Below, in pieces: positions 52,765 through 61,612 of a stretch of DNA of 64,000 nt. How positions within the stretch are numbered: the stretch's first letter is position 1; every line of letters starts with the position of its first letter. Both the position numbers and the translations under genes were made by a program. The DNA comes from Desulfovibrio sp. GTDB lineage: Bacteria; Desulfobacterota; Desulfovibrionia; Desulfovibrionales; Desulfovibrionaceae. A model generated the notes under the pieces. The model searched no databases. It was not told where the DNA came from and saw only the letters and a list, made by a program, of their open reading frames with translations. The stretch spans positions 1-64,000 of the forward strand of contig JAITHT010000090.1 in the NCBI GenBank assembly GCA_031279825.1. The letters run 5' to 3'.

Positions 52765-54324
52765 ATGCAACCCATGCTTGTCATATATATTCTTTGCGCC
52801 GTTTCGGCAGGGGGCATTCTCGGTTACGGCATTCCGCGCCTTATCGACAAAAAACGCATGGAATCCGCCAACGAGCTGGCTAAACGCATTATCGAGGAAG
52901 CGCGCAAGGAGGCTCAGGCCCAAAAGAAGGAAATCATCCTGCAAGGTAAAGACGAAATCCTTGAAGCCCGGCGCGGTATGGAGCAGGAACACAGGGAGCA
53001 GGAACGAGAAATACGGAACAAAGAAAAAAAGATTCAGGAACAGGGGGAAAAACTTGAGGTAAAGCTTGAAAACGCCGGGAAAAAAGAACAGGAATGCCTC
53101 CTGATGGAAAAGAAGTTCACCCTTAAGGAAAAAGAACTTCACGAGATGCAGGAAACGCTCAGGCATCGACTGCAGGAACAGGACATCCGCATTCAGGAAA
53201 TAGCCGGACTTACTCCGGAAGAAGCCAAAGCCAGGCTTTTCGCCGATGTTGAAGCCCGTACCCGCCATGAAGTCGCCCGCATGATGCGCCTTATTGAAAC
53301 CGAGGCCAAAGAGAGCGCCGACAGAAAGGCCAAAGAAATTCTTTCCACGGCTATCCAGCGTTACGCCGGCGACTATGTTGCCGAGCAGACCGTCACCACG
53401 GTCACCTTGCCGAGCGAAGACATGAAAGGCCGGATCATCGGCAGGGAAGGTCGCAATATCCGCGCCCTGGAAACTGCCACCGGCGTTGATTTGATTATCG
53501 ACGACACGCCGGAGGCCATTATTCTCTCGTCCTACAGCCCCCTGCGCCGCCAGGTAGCCAAAATGTCTCTCGAACGTCTTATCCAGGACGGGCGCATTCA
53601 CCCAGCCCGCATTGAAGACATTGTCGGCAAGGTGGAGCAGGAACTTGAAGTGCATATCCGCGAGGTGGGCGAACAGGCGACCTTTGACGCCGGCGTGCAC
53701 GGCATCCATCCCGATATTGTCCGTACGCTCGGGCAACTCAAGTTCCGCACCAGTTTTTCCCAGAACGTTCTGCAGCATTCCCTTGAAGTCGCCTCTTTAT
53801 GCGGGATCATGGCCGCGGAACTGAACCTTGACATTAAAAAAGCCAAACGCGCCGGATTGCTGCACGATCTGGGTAAGGCCCTTGATCACGAAATAGAAGG
53901 ATCGCACGCCACCATCGGTGCCGATATGGCCAAGCGCTACGGCGAAAGCAAAGATATTATCCATGCCATTGCCGCCCATCACGAAGATATCCCTCCGAAA
54001 TCCGCCATCGCCGTGCTCGTTCAGGCGGCGGACAGCCTTTCGGGGGCGCGGCCGGGAGCGCGCAAGGAACTTTTGAAAAATTACGTCAAGCGCCTGGAGG
54101 ATCTGGAGAACATCGCCACCTCCTTTGACGGCATTGCCAAAGCCTATGCCATCCAGGCTGGACGCGAAGTGCGCGTCATGGTCAACTCCGATGACGTCAA
54201 CGATGACGCCGCGTACCTGCTCTGCAAAGACATAGCGGAAAAAATCGAACGCAATCTCACCTATCCCGGGCAGATCCGCGTAACCGTCATTCGTGAACGG
54301 CGCGCCGTCGGTTTTGCCAAGTAG
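52765..54324 (+). CDS. rny: Ribonuclease Y
   Basis: 519 residues. N-terminal transmembrane anchor (~4-22), long charged coiled coil (~25-200), KH domain with GRIIGREGRNIRAL (~221), HD domain with HSLEVASLCG (~336) and AGLLHDLGKA (~368). It is the membrane-bound endoribonuclease that starts mRNA decay. GAGG precedes ATG 52765; normal length. Confidence 0.97.
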   Translation: MQPMLVIYILCAVSAGGILGYGIPRLIDKKRMESANELAKRIIEEARKEAQAQKKEIILQGKDEILEARRGMEQEHREQEREIRNKEKKIQEQGEKLEVKLENAGKKEQECLLMEKKFTLKEKELHEMQETLRHRLQEQDIRIQEIAGLTPEEAKARLFADVEARTRHEVARMMRLIETEAKESADRKAKEILSTAIQRYAGDYVAEQTVTTVTLPSEDMKGRIIGREGRNIRALETATGVDLIIDDTPEAIILSSYSPLRRQVAKMSLERLIQDGRIHPARIEDIVGKVEQELEVHIREVGEQATFDAGVHGIHPDIVRTLGQLKFRTSFSQNVLQHSLEVASLCGIMAAELNLDIKKAKRAGLLHDLGKALDHEIEGSHATIGADMAKRYGESKDIIHAIAAHHEDIPPKSAIAVLVQAADSLSGARPGARKELLKNYVKRLEDLENIATSFDGIAKAYAIQAGREVRVMVNSDDVNDDAAYLLCKDIAEKIERNLTYPGQIRVTVIRERRAVGFAK

Positions 54325-54447
54325 CGGAGCCTTGCGCCATGCCGCCCTTGCAATGCCCGCAGAAACGAGTGTCGCCTTTTCGTGCGCCCGGCAGGGAAAG
54401 GTCCCGTAGCCGAGGTTCATGACTCGTCGCGCAAGCCGAAAAATCCC

Positions 54448-55467
54448 ATGCCCACATTTTCGTTCAGCAAACTTGTTCCCGGCGGCAACCCCACCCTGAT
54501 TCTCCTTGAGCCGGAAGTCGCCCCCGAAGGTCTGCCCGCCCTTTCCTCAAGGCTCATGGATCCCATGCACATCCAGGCCGAGCAGGTAGGCGCGTTGTAC
54601 GGCCCCGCGCAAGCTCCGCCGTCATTGTCCGGTACGCGGCCGCATCTGCCGCATCTGCAGATGATGGGCGGCGAATTCTGCGTCAACGCCACCCGTTGCG
54701 CCGCCCTGCTTCTGGCCGGACAGGGACGGCTCCGTCGCGCGTCCGCCTCGGGAGGCGCTTGCGACGTCCTGACAGGCGCGCTCACCGTTTCCGGCATGGA
54801 TCGGCCGGTACCCGTGCTGACCGCGCCGACTCAGACGGATATTGAAACGGCGCTTGCCTCAGTATCCGTCTGGACTGAAGCGAACGACGCGGGCCGTTTT
54901 CCCTCAAGGCCCGACAGTACCCGGGCGGCGCAGGTTTCGTCCGCCTGTTGCGCCGCCCGTATCGCCTGCGCCGCGCCGGAAGTCCGCTGCATTGCCCTGC
55001 GGCAGGGCGTCACCCTGGTCGCCATGCCCGGCATACGGCATCTGCTCGTGGACACCGCCTTGCATCCGCTGCCGGATCTGCGTTCTTCGTCGTGGAAGGA
55101 GGCCGGCGCGCTCTGGCGCGCCTCCTGCGGCATTACGGACGCCCCCGCGTCGGGAGTGGTCTGGTACGAACGCCGGGGTAAGGGTTACGGCATCTGGCCG
55201 GCCGTGCATGTGGCCGCCACAGGCTCGGAATGTCTGGAAAGCGCCTGCGGTTCCGCCTCTCTGGCGATGGCCCTTATGCACCATCTTACTGGCCGCGAAG
55301 GGTGGGGGCATCGAAAAAAGTCCCTGTCCGTCATTGAGATTATGCAGCCCAGCGGAGAGAGCTTACGGGTGCTTTGCGCACCTTCCCCGTCTTCTCCGGA
55401 AGAGGCGTGGATATCCGGCGTGGTGCGTCTGGTGGCCCGGGGAACGGCGTACGTCTCCGGGGAATAA
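54448..55467 (+). CDS. DapF-like amino-acid racemase/epimerase (CntK-like)
   Basis: 339 residues. It has the two-cysteine active-site pattern of the PLP-independent DapF/proline-racemase fold: MMGGEFCVNATRCAALLL (~67) and ESACGSASLAMALM (~270). The GGEFCxNATR form is closer to CntK-type histidine racemases than to DapF (ECGNGARC). It may make a D-amino acid or a D-His-type metallophore precursor, but no metallophore gene is adjacent. No ribosome site is obvious at 54448; the frame extends to 54382. Confidence 0.65.
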   Translation: MPTFSFSKLVPGGNPTLILLEPEVAPEGLPALSSRLMDPMHIQAEQVGALYGPAQAPPSLSGTRPHLPHLQMMGGEFCVNATRCAALLLAGQGRLRRASASGGACDVLTGALTVSGMDRPVPVLTAPTQTDIETALASVSVWTEANDAGRFPSRPDSTRAAQVSSACCAARIACAAPEVRCIALRQGVTLVAMPGIRHLLVDTALHPLPDLRSSSWKEAGALWRASCGITDAPASGVVWYERRGKGYGIWPAVHVAATGSECLESACGSASLAMALMHHLTGREGWGHRKKSLSVIEIMQPSGESLRVLCAPSPSSPEEAWISGVVRLVARGTAYVSGE

Positions 55468-55562
55468 CGGAGTCATGGGGCTTTCCTTACGAAATGTGGG
55501 GTGTAGCCCGTAAGCGTAACAGATCGTAACCCTCATTTTTGAGTCACCCGCAAGGAGACGAC

Positions 55563-58500
55563 ATGCTCCATTCCATTGAGGTTCGCCTTCGCCCCGATCT
55601 TGCGGATTACGTGGGGCGGCGGCTTGCCGAACGCGTACGCGTCGCCCTGGGCTTTGCCGTGGAATCCGTCCGCGTGGTCAAGGTATTTATCGTGGAAGGC
55701 CTGGAGCAGGAGGAGGCGCGGAAGGCTGTTGACGAAGCGGCCCTGCACGATCCCGTCCTGCAGGAAGCTTCTCTTCTGCCTTTTGCGTCGGATGCCGACT
55801 GGATTCTGGAAGTCGGCTTCCGTCCCGGCGTGACGGATAATGAAGGCCGCACGGCCCGCGACACCCTCGCCCTCGTCCTTGGGAAACAACGGGATTTTTC
55901 CGTCTATACGGCCGTCCGATACCACATGCGGGCTCGTCTGAGCCGGCAGGATGTCGAGCGTATCGCCTCGGATTTACTGGCAAATGACCTTATTCAACGC
56001 AGTGCCGTCAAAGAAGGAGCGGCCTGGCGAAAAAAGCCGGGCTTTCCTCTCCAGGCCGCCAGAGTAACCGGCGCCGCCGACAACGAGGTGAGCGTCATCC
56101 CCTTGTCCTCCATGAACGACGAGGAACTCGTCTCGTTCAGCAAAGCCAATACCCTGGCTCTTTCCCTGGAAGAGATGCGCGCCGTTGCGGCCCATTACGC
56201 CGACCCAGGAGTACTCGCGGCGAGAGCGTCCGCGGGTTTTCCGGCCGATCCCACGGACGCGGAAATGGAAGTTCTGGCCCAGACATGGTCGGAGCACTGC
56301 AAACATAAAATTTTCGCCGCGGCCATTGACTACGAAAATACGGAAACCGGATGCAGGGAGCATATAGACGGCCTGTATTCCAGCTGCATTCAAAACACGA
56401 CGGAAATATTGCGGCAAAAAATGGGCGATCGGGATTTTTGCCGTTCGGTCTTCACGGACAACGCCGGAGTGGTGGCCTTTACGGACAGCCATGATATCTG
56501 CATCAAAGTGGAGACGCACAACAGTCCGTCGGCCCTTGACCCCTACGGCGGCGCGCTCACGGGCATTGTCGGCGTCAACCGGGATCCCATGGGCACCGGT
56601 CTCGGCGCCGAACTTGTCTGCAACACGGATGTTTTCTGTTTTGCCTCGCCCTTTTATGACGGGCAGCTTCCCCCTCGTTTGCTGCATCCGCGCAGGATAA
56701 TGGAAGGAGTACGCGAAGGAGTGGAGCATGGAGGCAATAAATCAGGCGTGCCGACGGTGAACGGGTCCGTTGTTTTTGATGAACGCTATTTGGGTAAACC
56801 CCTTGTCTATTGCGGCACTGTAGGCATATTGCCGCGCGTCGCGCGCCGGCGCGCGCCGGATGCGACAGGACGCGGCCGCTCGGACAAAGACTTGCCGGGA
56901 TATTATAAAAAAGCCAATGTGGGAGATGTGGTGGTCATGGCCGGAGGCCGTATCGGCAAGGACGGCATTCACGGCGCCACCTTTTCCTCCGAGGCGCTGC
57001 ATGAAGGATCTCCCGCCACAGCCGTGCAGATAGGCGACCCCATCACCCAGCGCAAGTTGTACGACTGTATCATTAAAGCGCGCGATCTCGGGTTATACAC
57101 GGCCATTACGGACAACGGCGCGGGGGGATTGTCCTCGTCCGTGGGAGAAATGGCCGGAGATACCGGCGGTTGCCGCATCGATCTGGCGAAAGCCCCGCTC
57201 AAATACGACGGCCTGCGTCCATGGGAAATACTTTTGTCCGAGGCGCAGGAACGCATGACCCTGGCAGTGCCCGAAGAGCATGTGTCCGCGTTCCTGCAAC
57301 TGGCGGAAGAGATGGATGTGGAGGCGGCTGCCTTGGGAGAATTTACCGATTCGGGCTATTTCCACGTTACGTACGCGGATGCGCCCGTCGCCTGCCTGCC
57401 CATGGATTTCATGCATGACGGAGTGCCCCGGATGCGCCTTGAAGCCCGCTGGGAGCGGCCGTTGCCCCATCTCTCCGAAACGCCTCTTCCCGGGCGGATG
57501 CAAAGCGCGCCGGGCAGGCCGGAGGCAGAAGCCGCAAGCTTGGAATCCCGCGTCAACGCCAGAGGCTTTGATCAGGCATCGCTCCTTCTGACCATGCTTG
57601 GGCGTTTAAACATTTGCAGCAAGGAATACCTGATCCGCCAGTATGATCACGAAGTCAAAGGCGGAAGCGTGATTAAACCCCTGGTGGGGGCGCTTCGCGA
57701 CGGCCCGGGCGATGCGGCGGTACTGCGCCCGCTCCTGGACAGCCGGGCAGGCATCGTGCTTTCCCACGGCATCTGCCCCAAATTCAGCGATGCCGACACA
57801 TATTGGATGGCGGCCAACGCCATAGATGAAGCCGTGCGCAACGCCGTGGCGGTGGGAGCGGATCCTGCGCGTCTGGCGGGAGTGGATAACTTTTGCTGGT
57901 GCGATCCGGTACAGTCGGAGAACACCCCGGACGGGCGCTACAAACTGGCCCAACTGGTGCGAGCCTGCAAGGCTCTGCGGCATTTCTGTCTCGGCTACGG
58001 CATTCCCTGCGTCTCCGGCAAAGACTCCATGAAAAACGACTACACCGGCGGCGGAGCTAAAATCTCCATTCCTCCCACCCTGCTCTTTTCCGTTCTCGGC
58101 GTTATTCCAGACGTGACCCTGGCTGTCAGCAGCGATTTCAAACGGGCGGGAGACGCCGTCTATCTGCTCGGCCTGACGGGCGATGCACTGGCCGGCAGCG
58201 AAATAGCTTCGGAACTCGGCCTGACAGGCGGAACGCTTCCCCAGCCCGATGTGCTCAGCGCCGGGAAACGCTACGCCCTTGTTCATAAGGCGATAACGAT
58301 GCGGCTGCTCAGCGCCTGCCACGATCTGTCCGACGGCGGCCTGGCGGTGGCTCTTGCGGAAATGGCTCTCGGCGGAAGATTGGGCGCGCGCGTCAATCTG
58401 GATCGTGTGCCCTGGCGCGGTCCCGGCTTTCATGCGGCGGCACGAGGAGAATCGCGGGCGGCCGCCCTTACCGGCCTTCTGTACGCGGAATCGGCCGGCC

Positions 58501-58697
58501 GTCTTCTCGTCACGGTACCGCGCGACCATATTCCCGCCTTCCAGGATCTGTTCAAGGACAGCCTGGGTTTTGACGCGGCGCTTATCGGCAACGTATCGGA
58601 CCTACGATCGCTGATTGTCACCGCCAACGACACTCCCGTACTGGAATTGCCGGTGGATGCCCTGGCCGGGGCCTTCAAAGCCACTCTCGACTGGTAA
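55563..58697 (+). CDS. purL: Phosphoribosylformylglycinamidine synthase, PurS-PurL fusion
   Basis: 1044 residues. Residues ~1-90 form a PurS-like domain (MLHSIEVRLRPDLADYVGRR), and another PurS-like or linker region extends to ~190. The PurL part starts at LAQTWSEHCKHKIFAAAIDY (~240) with VETHNSPSALDPYGGALTG (~316) for FGAR/ATP binding and a second AIR-synthase repeat containing GIPCVSGKDSMKND (~815). The PurQ glutaminase domain is missing, so a separate PurQ is needed. AAGGAG precedes ATG 55563. Confidence 0.95.
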   Translation: MLHSIEVRLRPDLADYVGRRLAERVRVALGFAVESVRVVKVFIVEGLEQEEARKAVDEAALHDPVLQEASLLPFASDADWILEVGFRPGVTDNEGRTARDTLALVLGKQRDFSVYTAVRYHMRARLSRQDVERIASDLLANDLIQRSAVKEGAAWRKKPGFPLQAARVTGAADNEVSVIPLSSMNDEELVSFSKANTLALSLEEMRAVAAHYADPGVLAARASAGFPADPTDAEMEVLAQTWSEHCKHKIFAAAIDYENTETGCREHIDGLYSSCIQNTTEILRQKMGDRDFCRSVFTDNAGVVAFTDSHDICIKVETHNSPSALDPYGGALTGIVGVNRDPMGTGLGAELVCNTDVFCFASPFYDGQLPPRLLHPRRIMEGVREGVEHGGNKSGVPTVNGSVVFDERYLGKPLVYCGTVGILPRVARRRAPDATGRGRSDKDLPGYYKKANVGDVVVMAGGRIGKDGIHGATFSSEALHEGSPATAVQIGDPITQRKLYDCIIKARDLGLYTAITDNGAGGLSSSVGEMAGDTGGCRIDLAKAPLKYDGLRPWEILLSEAQERMTLAVPEEHVSAFLQLAEEMDVEAAALGEFTDSGYFHVTYADAPVACLPMDFMHDGVPRMRLEARWERPLPHLSETPLPGRMQSAPGRPEAEAASLESRVNARGFDQASLLLTMLGRLNICSKEYLIRQYDHEVKGGSVIKPLVGALRDGPGDAAVLRPLLDSRAGIVLSHGICPKFSDADTYWMAANAIDEAVRNAVAVGADPARLAGVDNFCWCDPVQSENTPDGRYKLAQLVRACKALRHFCLGYGIPCVSGKDSMKNDYTGGGAKISIPPTLLFSVLGVIPDVTLAVSSDFKRAGDAVYLLGLTGDALAGSEIASELGLTGGTLPQPDVLSAGKRYALVHKAITMRLLSACHDLSDGGLAVALAEMALGGRLGARVNLDRVPWRGPGFHAAARGESRAAALTGLLYAESAGRLLVTVPRDHIPAFQDLFKDSLGFDAALIGNVSDLRSLIVTANDTPVLELPVDALAGAFKATLDW

Positions 58698-58742
58698 AAC
58701 AAGGGGCGCCGGAGGCGTAAGCACATTGCAAAGGCCCTGTCG

Positions 58743-58774
58743 GACGGCGGCGTAAGCGCTGACTTTCGTGCACG
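58743..58774 (+). repeat. Repeat GCGTAAGCGCTGACTT motif, copy 2
   Basis: GCGTAAGCGCTGACTTTCGT followed by GCACG matches 48333-48366. A degraded palindrome arm (ATTGCAAAGGCCCT) precedes it at 58724-58737. It marks the border between purL and the polysaccharide island. Confidence 0.65.
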
Positions 58775-58840
58775 GAAATACATCTCAATACCCACCCCGG
58801 CGGACTTTCTGGAACATACGCAAGCCAGACAACTTATGAA

Positions 58841-58990
58841 TTGACCCACAACCAAGTACTCAGGCCGGATTTACTTTATCAAGATCGCTATGGCCGAAAC
58901 GTTGCCATTGTGTGGCTCCCAGACAACGCAACCCTTCAAGAGCAATTGCTAAAAGCTGGCGCAGCCTGGGTGTATCCGCCAACATCACTG
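58841..58990 (+). pseudogene. Fragment of a staphylococcal-nuclease-like (thermonuclease) gene
   Basis: The frame encodes DLLYQDRYGRNVAIVWLPDN and LQEQLLKAGAAWVYPP, the DRYGR...LQxxL...G.AWVYP signature of the SNase fold. The catalytic N-terminal part and the region after VYP (usually YCxxxxC) are absent; beyond 58993 the DNA is the 3' end of a glycosyltransferase gene on the other strand. It looks like a leftover cut at the edge of the glycan island. The frame is open upstream to 58775 without family similarity. Confidence 0.65.
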
Positions 58991-58992
58991 CA

Positions 58993-60087
58993 TCAGGGCT
59001 TAGATGCAGGAAAGCCCATGTTTTTGCAAAGGCCATCCCAGGCTGCGCGCACTATGGTTGGCAAGCGATTTGCCTGCCCACGGCGAAGCCTGTTGCAAAA
59101 AACCCCGCACAGGCTTGCCACCGTGACCGGCAAAGACCAGGGATAAAAAATCCGTAGCAAATACAATCTGTTGCGGATGGAAAGGTAATCCATAAGAAGG
59201 CTGCGTACCGGAAGGGTCGCGCCTTGCCGGCTTTTTGCGCCGGTGCTGCCGCCCTCTTTATGATACACGATGCTTTCGCCAGCCCATCCCAACTGAAAGC
59301 CTCTGCGGCGGGCCAGGCAGGAATACGCGACATCCTCATAATACAAAAAATATTCTTCGGGCAGCAGGCCGATTGCTTGTACGGCAGAGCGCCGGATAAA
59401 AAGCGAACAGCCCAATATCCAGTCTAATGCAACAGCAGGAGCGGCCTTGGCGTGGGCGGCAAGTTCCGCAAGTGGCATATTTTCGTGAATAAAGCTGGTT
59501 TTTCCTGTAAGGGGGCACAGCTTCCCTCCTGCCGCGCACTGCAAACGATACGGCTTGGCAGCGTAAACAACCGTTGAGCCGCAAAGGCCCATGCCCTGCT
59601 CCGCATTCATGGCGGCACAAAGCGCGTCCAGAGCAAAGGGGTCAACGGTTGTGTCGTTATTGAGCAACCAAAAAGCCTGGCAGGAAGAAACCAACAGAAG
59701 CGACAATGCCTTGTTATTACCCCCTGAAAAGCCAAGATTCTCTTGTTGTGGCAAGAGCGCGAAGCGTGGCACAGAATCAGCGGCAGGGATTGATGCAGCA
59801 GAAGCCGCCGCGTCAGCATCCGCTATGGCGGGGTGTGCCGACACGCCGGCGCTGGGGGCGCTTATACACTCTGGAGTCTGCAAGCCCCGCGCGGCGCACA
59901 AGTGCGCCCAACCGTCATAAAGCTCGCCCATGGACTCCGCTGTTGAAGCATTGTCCACAACAAAAATATGCGCAGGAAGATGATGTAAGCCGAACAAACT
60001 TTCAAGACACTGCAAGGTGTCTTCTGTATTTTTGTAATTGACAAGAATAACCGCGCAATTACTGGCGTTCAAAATATCATTTTCCAT
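58993..60087 (-). CDS. Family 2 glycosyltransferase (rhamnosyltransferase-like)
   Basis: 364 residues. GT-A fold: NCAVILVNYKNTEDTLQCLESL at the N-terminus, FVVDNASTAES, and the DxD-like region FWLLNNDTTVDPFALDAL (~140). The C-terminal part has EEYFLYYEDVAYSCLARRRGFQLGW, typical of rhamnosyltransferase-like GT2 enzymes. It adds a sugar in O-antigen or capsule assembly. Last gene of the minus-strand cluster in the window. ATG 60087 preferred to a GTG three codons upstream. Confidence 0.9.
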   Translation of the reverse strand: MENDILNASNCAVILVNYKNTEDTLQCLESLFGLHHLPAHIFVVDNASTAESMGELYDGWAHLCAARGLQTPECISAPSAGVSAHPAIADADAAASAASIPAADSVPRFALLPQQENLGFSGGNNKALSLLLVSSCQAFWLLNNDTTVDPFALDALCAAMNAEQGMGLCGSTVVYAAKPYRLQCAAGGKLCPLTGKTSFIHENMPLAELAAHAKAAPAVALDWILGCSLFIRRSAVQAIGLLPEEYFLYYEDVAYSCLARRRGFQLGWAGESIVYHKEGGSTGAKSRQGATLPVRSLLMDYLSIRNRLYLLRIFYPWSLPVTVASLCGVFCNRLRRGQANRLPTIVRAAWDGLCKNMGFPASKP

Positions 60088-60250
60088 GCGTCTCACTGTT
60101 TATCATAGGGTTTTGGGCACTGCGCGGATGCCCTGACCCTGCGCTGTTTGCCCTCAAAAACCGGGCTTTGCTGGTGAAGTATCGTTACAGGCGCAACAAG
60201 CGGATATCTTGTTCAATAAGGCTATTCCTTGATAAAGGCGTTTCTTACTG

Positions 60251-61543
60251 TCAAAAGCTGTTTGACCAGGGCATCGCACCACCGAGCCGCCGACGTTCCA
60301 GCGCTTCAATGGCAGTCAAGGCCGACCGGGCGTCAACGCCGCCGGCAAGCGTACCGTGCGCATACTGGCCCACGCAATCGCCTTGCGCCCCCAAGGGAAA
60401 AGCAACCAGGGGCAGTTTAAGAGCCATCAATTCATGGCACACATAGCTGAATGTTTCCGGGCAGATAGAAGGGAAAAGCCCCACAGTGACCTGATGCGCC
60501 GCCAAAAGTTGCGGCAAATCCCCGCTCCGATAGCTGCCGGTAACCAGAATGTTGGGATGCGGTCTATATGGCGTCAGCGTGCCTATGACCACAATCCGGG
60601 CAACAAGCCCTTGCGTCTTGTGCAAGATATCAGCCAGTTCATATACGAGCAAAGAGCCTTTATGAAGGCCTATGGAACCAACAATAGCAATAACCGTAGT
60701 CGCTGTTTGCGGCAAGGCGTAGGCCGCGGCGCTTTGCGCCGTATGAGGCTTTACCTGACCGCGGGCCTCGATACCCGGATAGATCTTACGCAACAGCGCG
60801 AGCATACTCTGATGCGGCACCGTAATGGAATTCGCGCTGTGCAGCACCCTGCCCCACACACTGCGCCACTGAGTTATGTTGTTTGCGGTATACGGAGCGC
60901 GAAAAAAGTTTTTTTCAAGGCATCTGTCGCACGCAGCCGCATCCGTTACAACACCGCAAAAGCGAAAGGCTTGATTGAGCATGACCACTGTGGGGCACAG
61001 AAAGAAAAAATCGTGTAAAAAAATATCCAGTGGCACATGTTCGGCCTTTTTTCGCACCATCCAGTCCGCTACGGCAAAGGCATGTTCCCATGCGTACAGG
61101 CTGTTATGCAAAAGGCGCGAAGGCCGGGACGCATCCAAGGCGCACAAAAGCTCTTCAACAGAATCAAAAGTATGGTTACTCGTGCCGAAAGTGCTTTCCC
61201 CACGCAACACATAACGCAGGGTTGTATTGTCAAAGGTCGCCACAAGCACCGTGGTGCGTTGCACAAGGCCCTGGACAAGCTCCGCGCAATAGTGATTGGC
61301 CCCGCCACCAACAGAGTGATCAAAAACCACAACACTGCCCTGCCAATCCTGAGGCTCAAAACGCTGAAAGGCGGTTTGTGGTTTCGCCGGGGTAACGGCA
61401 CGAAACAACGAGCCTTTCAAATCCGGGTGGGTCAAAAGGGTGTAGAGCCGCCACAGGCCAAAGCGGAGTCCATACTTGCGAAAATGGCGCTGCAACGTTG
61501 CAAGTGCGGAAAAAATACGTTGCGGCAAGGAGGCTTTCACCAT
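60251..61543 (-). CDS. Family 4/1 glycosyltransferase
   Basis: 430 residues. GT-B fold: N-terminal donor-independent half with DHSVGGGANHYCAELVQGL, and a C-terminal half with VIAIVGSIGLHKGS and the EX7E-like SICPETFSYVCHELMALKLPLV motif. A cysteine-rich insert FRFCGVVTDAAACDRCLEKNFF (~205) is seen in some large surface-glycan transferases and may bind a metal. The start MVKASLPQ at 61543 is chosen. A 163-bp gap separates it from the downstream GT2 gene. Confidence 0.85.
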   Translation of the reverse strand: MVKASLPQRIFSALATLQRHFRKYGLRFGLWRLYTLLTHPDLKGSLFRAVTPAKPQTAFQRFEPQDWQGSVVVFDHSVGGGANHYCAELVQGLVQRTTVLVATFDNTTLRYVLRGESTFGTSNHTFDSVEELLCALDASRPSRLLHNSLYAWEHAFAVADWMVRKKAEHVPLDIFLHDFFFLCPTVVMLNQAFRFCGVVTDAAACDRCLEKNFFRAPYTANNITQWRSVWGRVLHSANSITVPHQSMLALLRKIYPGIEARGQVKPHTAQSAAAYALPQTATTVIAIVGSIGLHKGSLLVYELADILHKTQGLVARIVVIGTLTPYRPHPNILVTGSYRSGDLPQLLAAHQVTVGLFPSICPETFSYVCHELMALKLPLVAFPLGAQGDCVGQYAHGTLAGGVDARSALTAIEALERRRLGGAMPWSNSF

Positions 61544-61612
61544 AAAAACGCCACGCGCGCCGCCCATGAAGAACGACCCACAGGTTTATGCGGCCGAGAC
61601 TGTTTGCCCCGG

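Noticed and set aside
60097-60250. Possible gene between the two glycosyltransferases
   Set aside because: Only 154 bp with short, poorly initiated frames; no evidence of coding.
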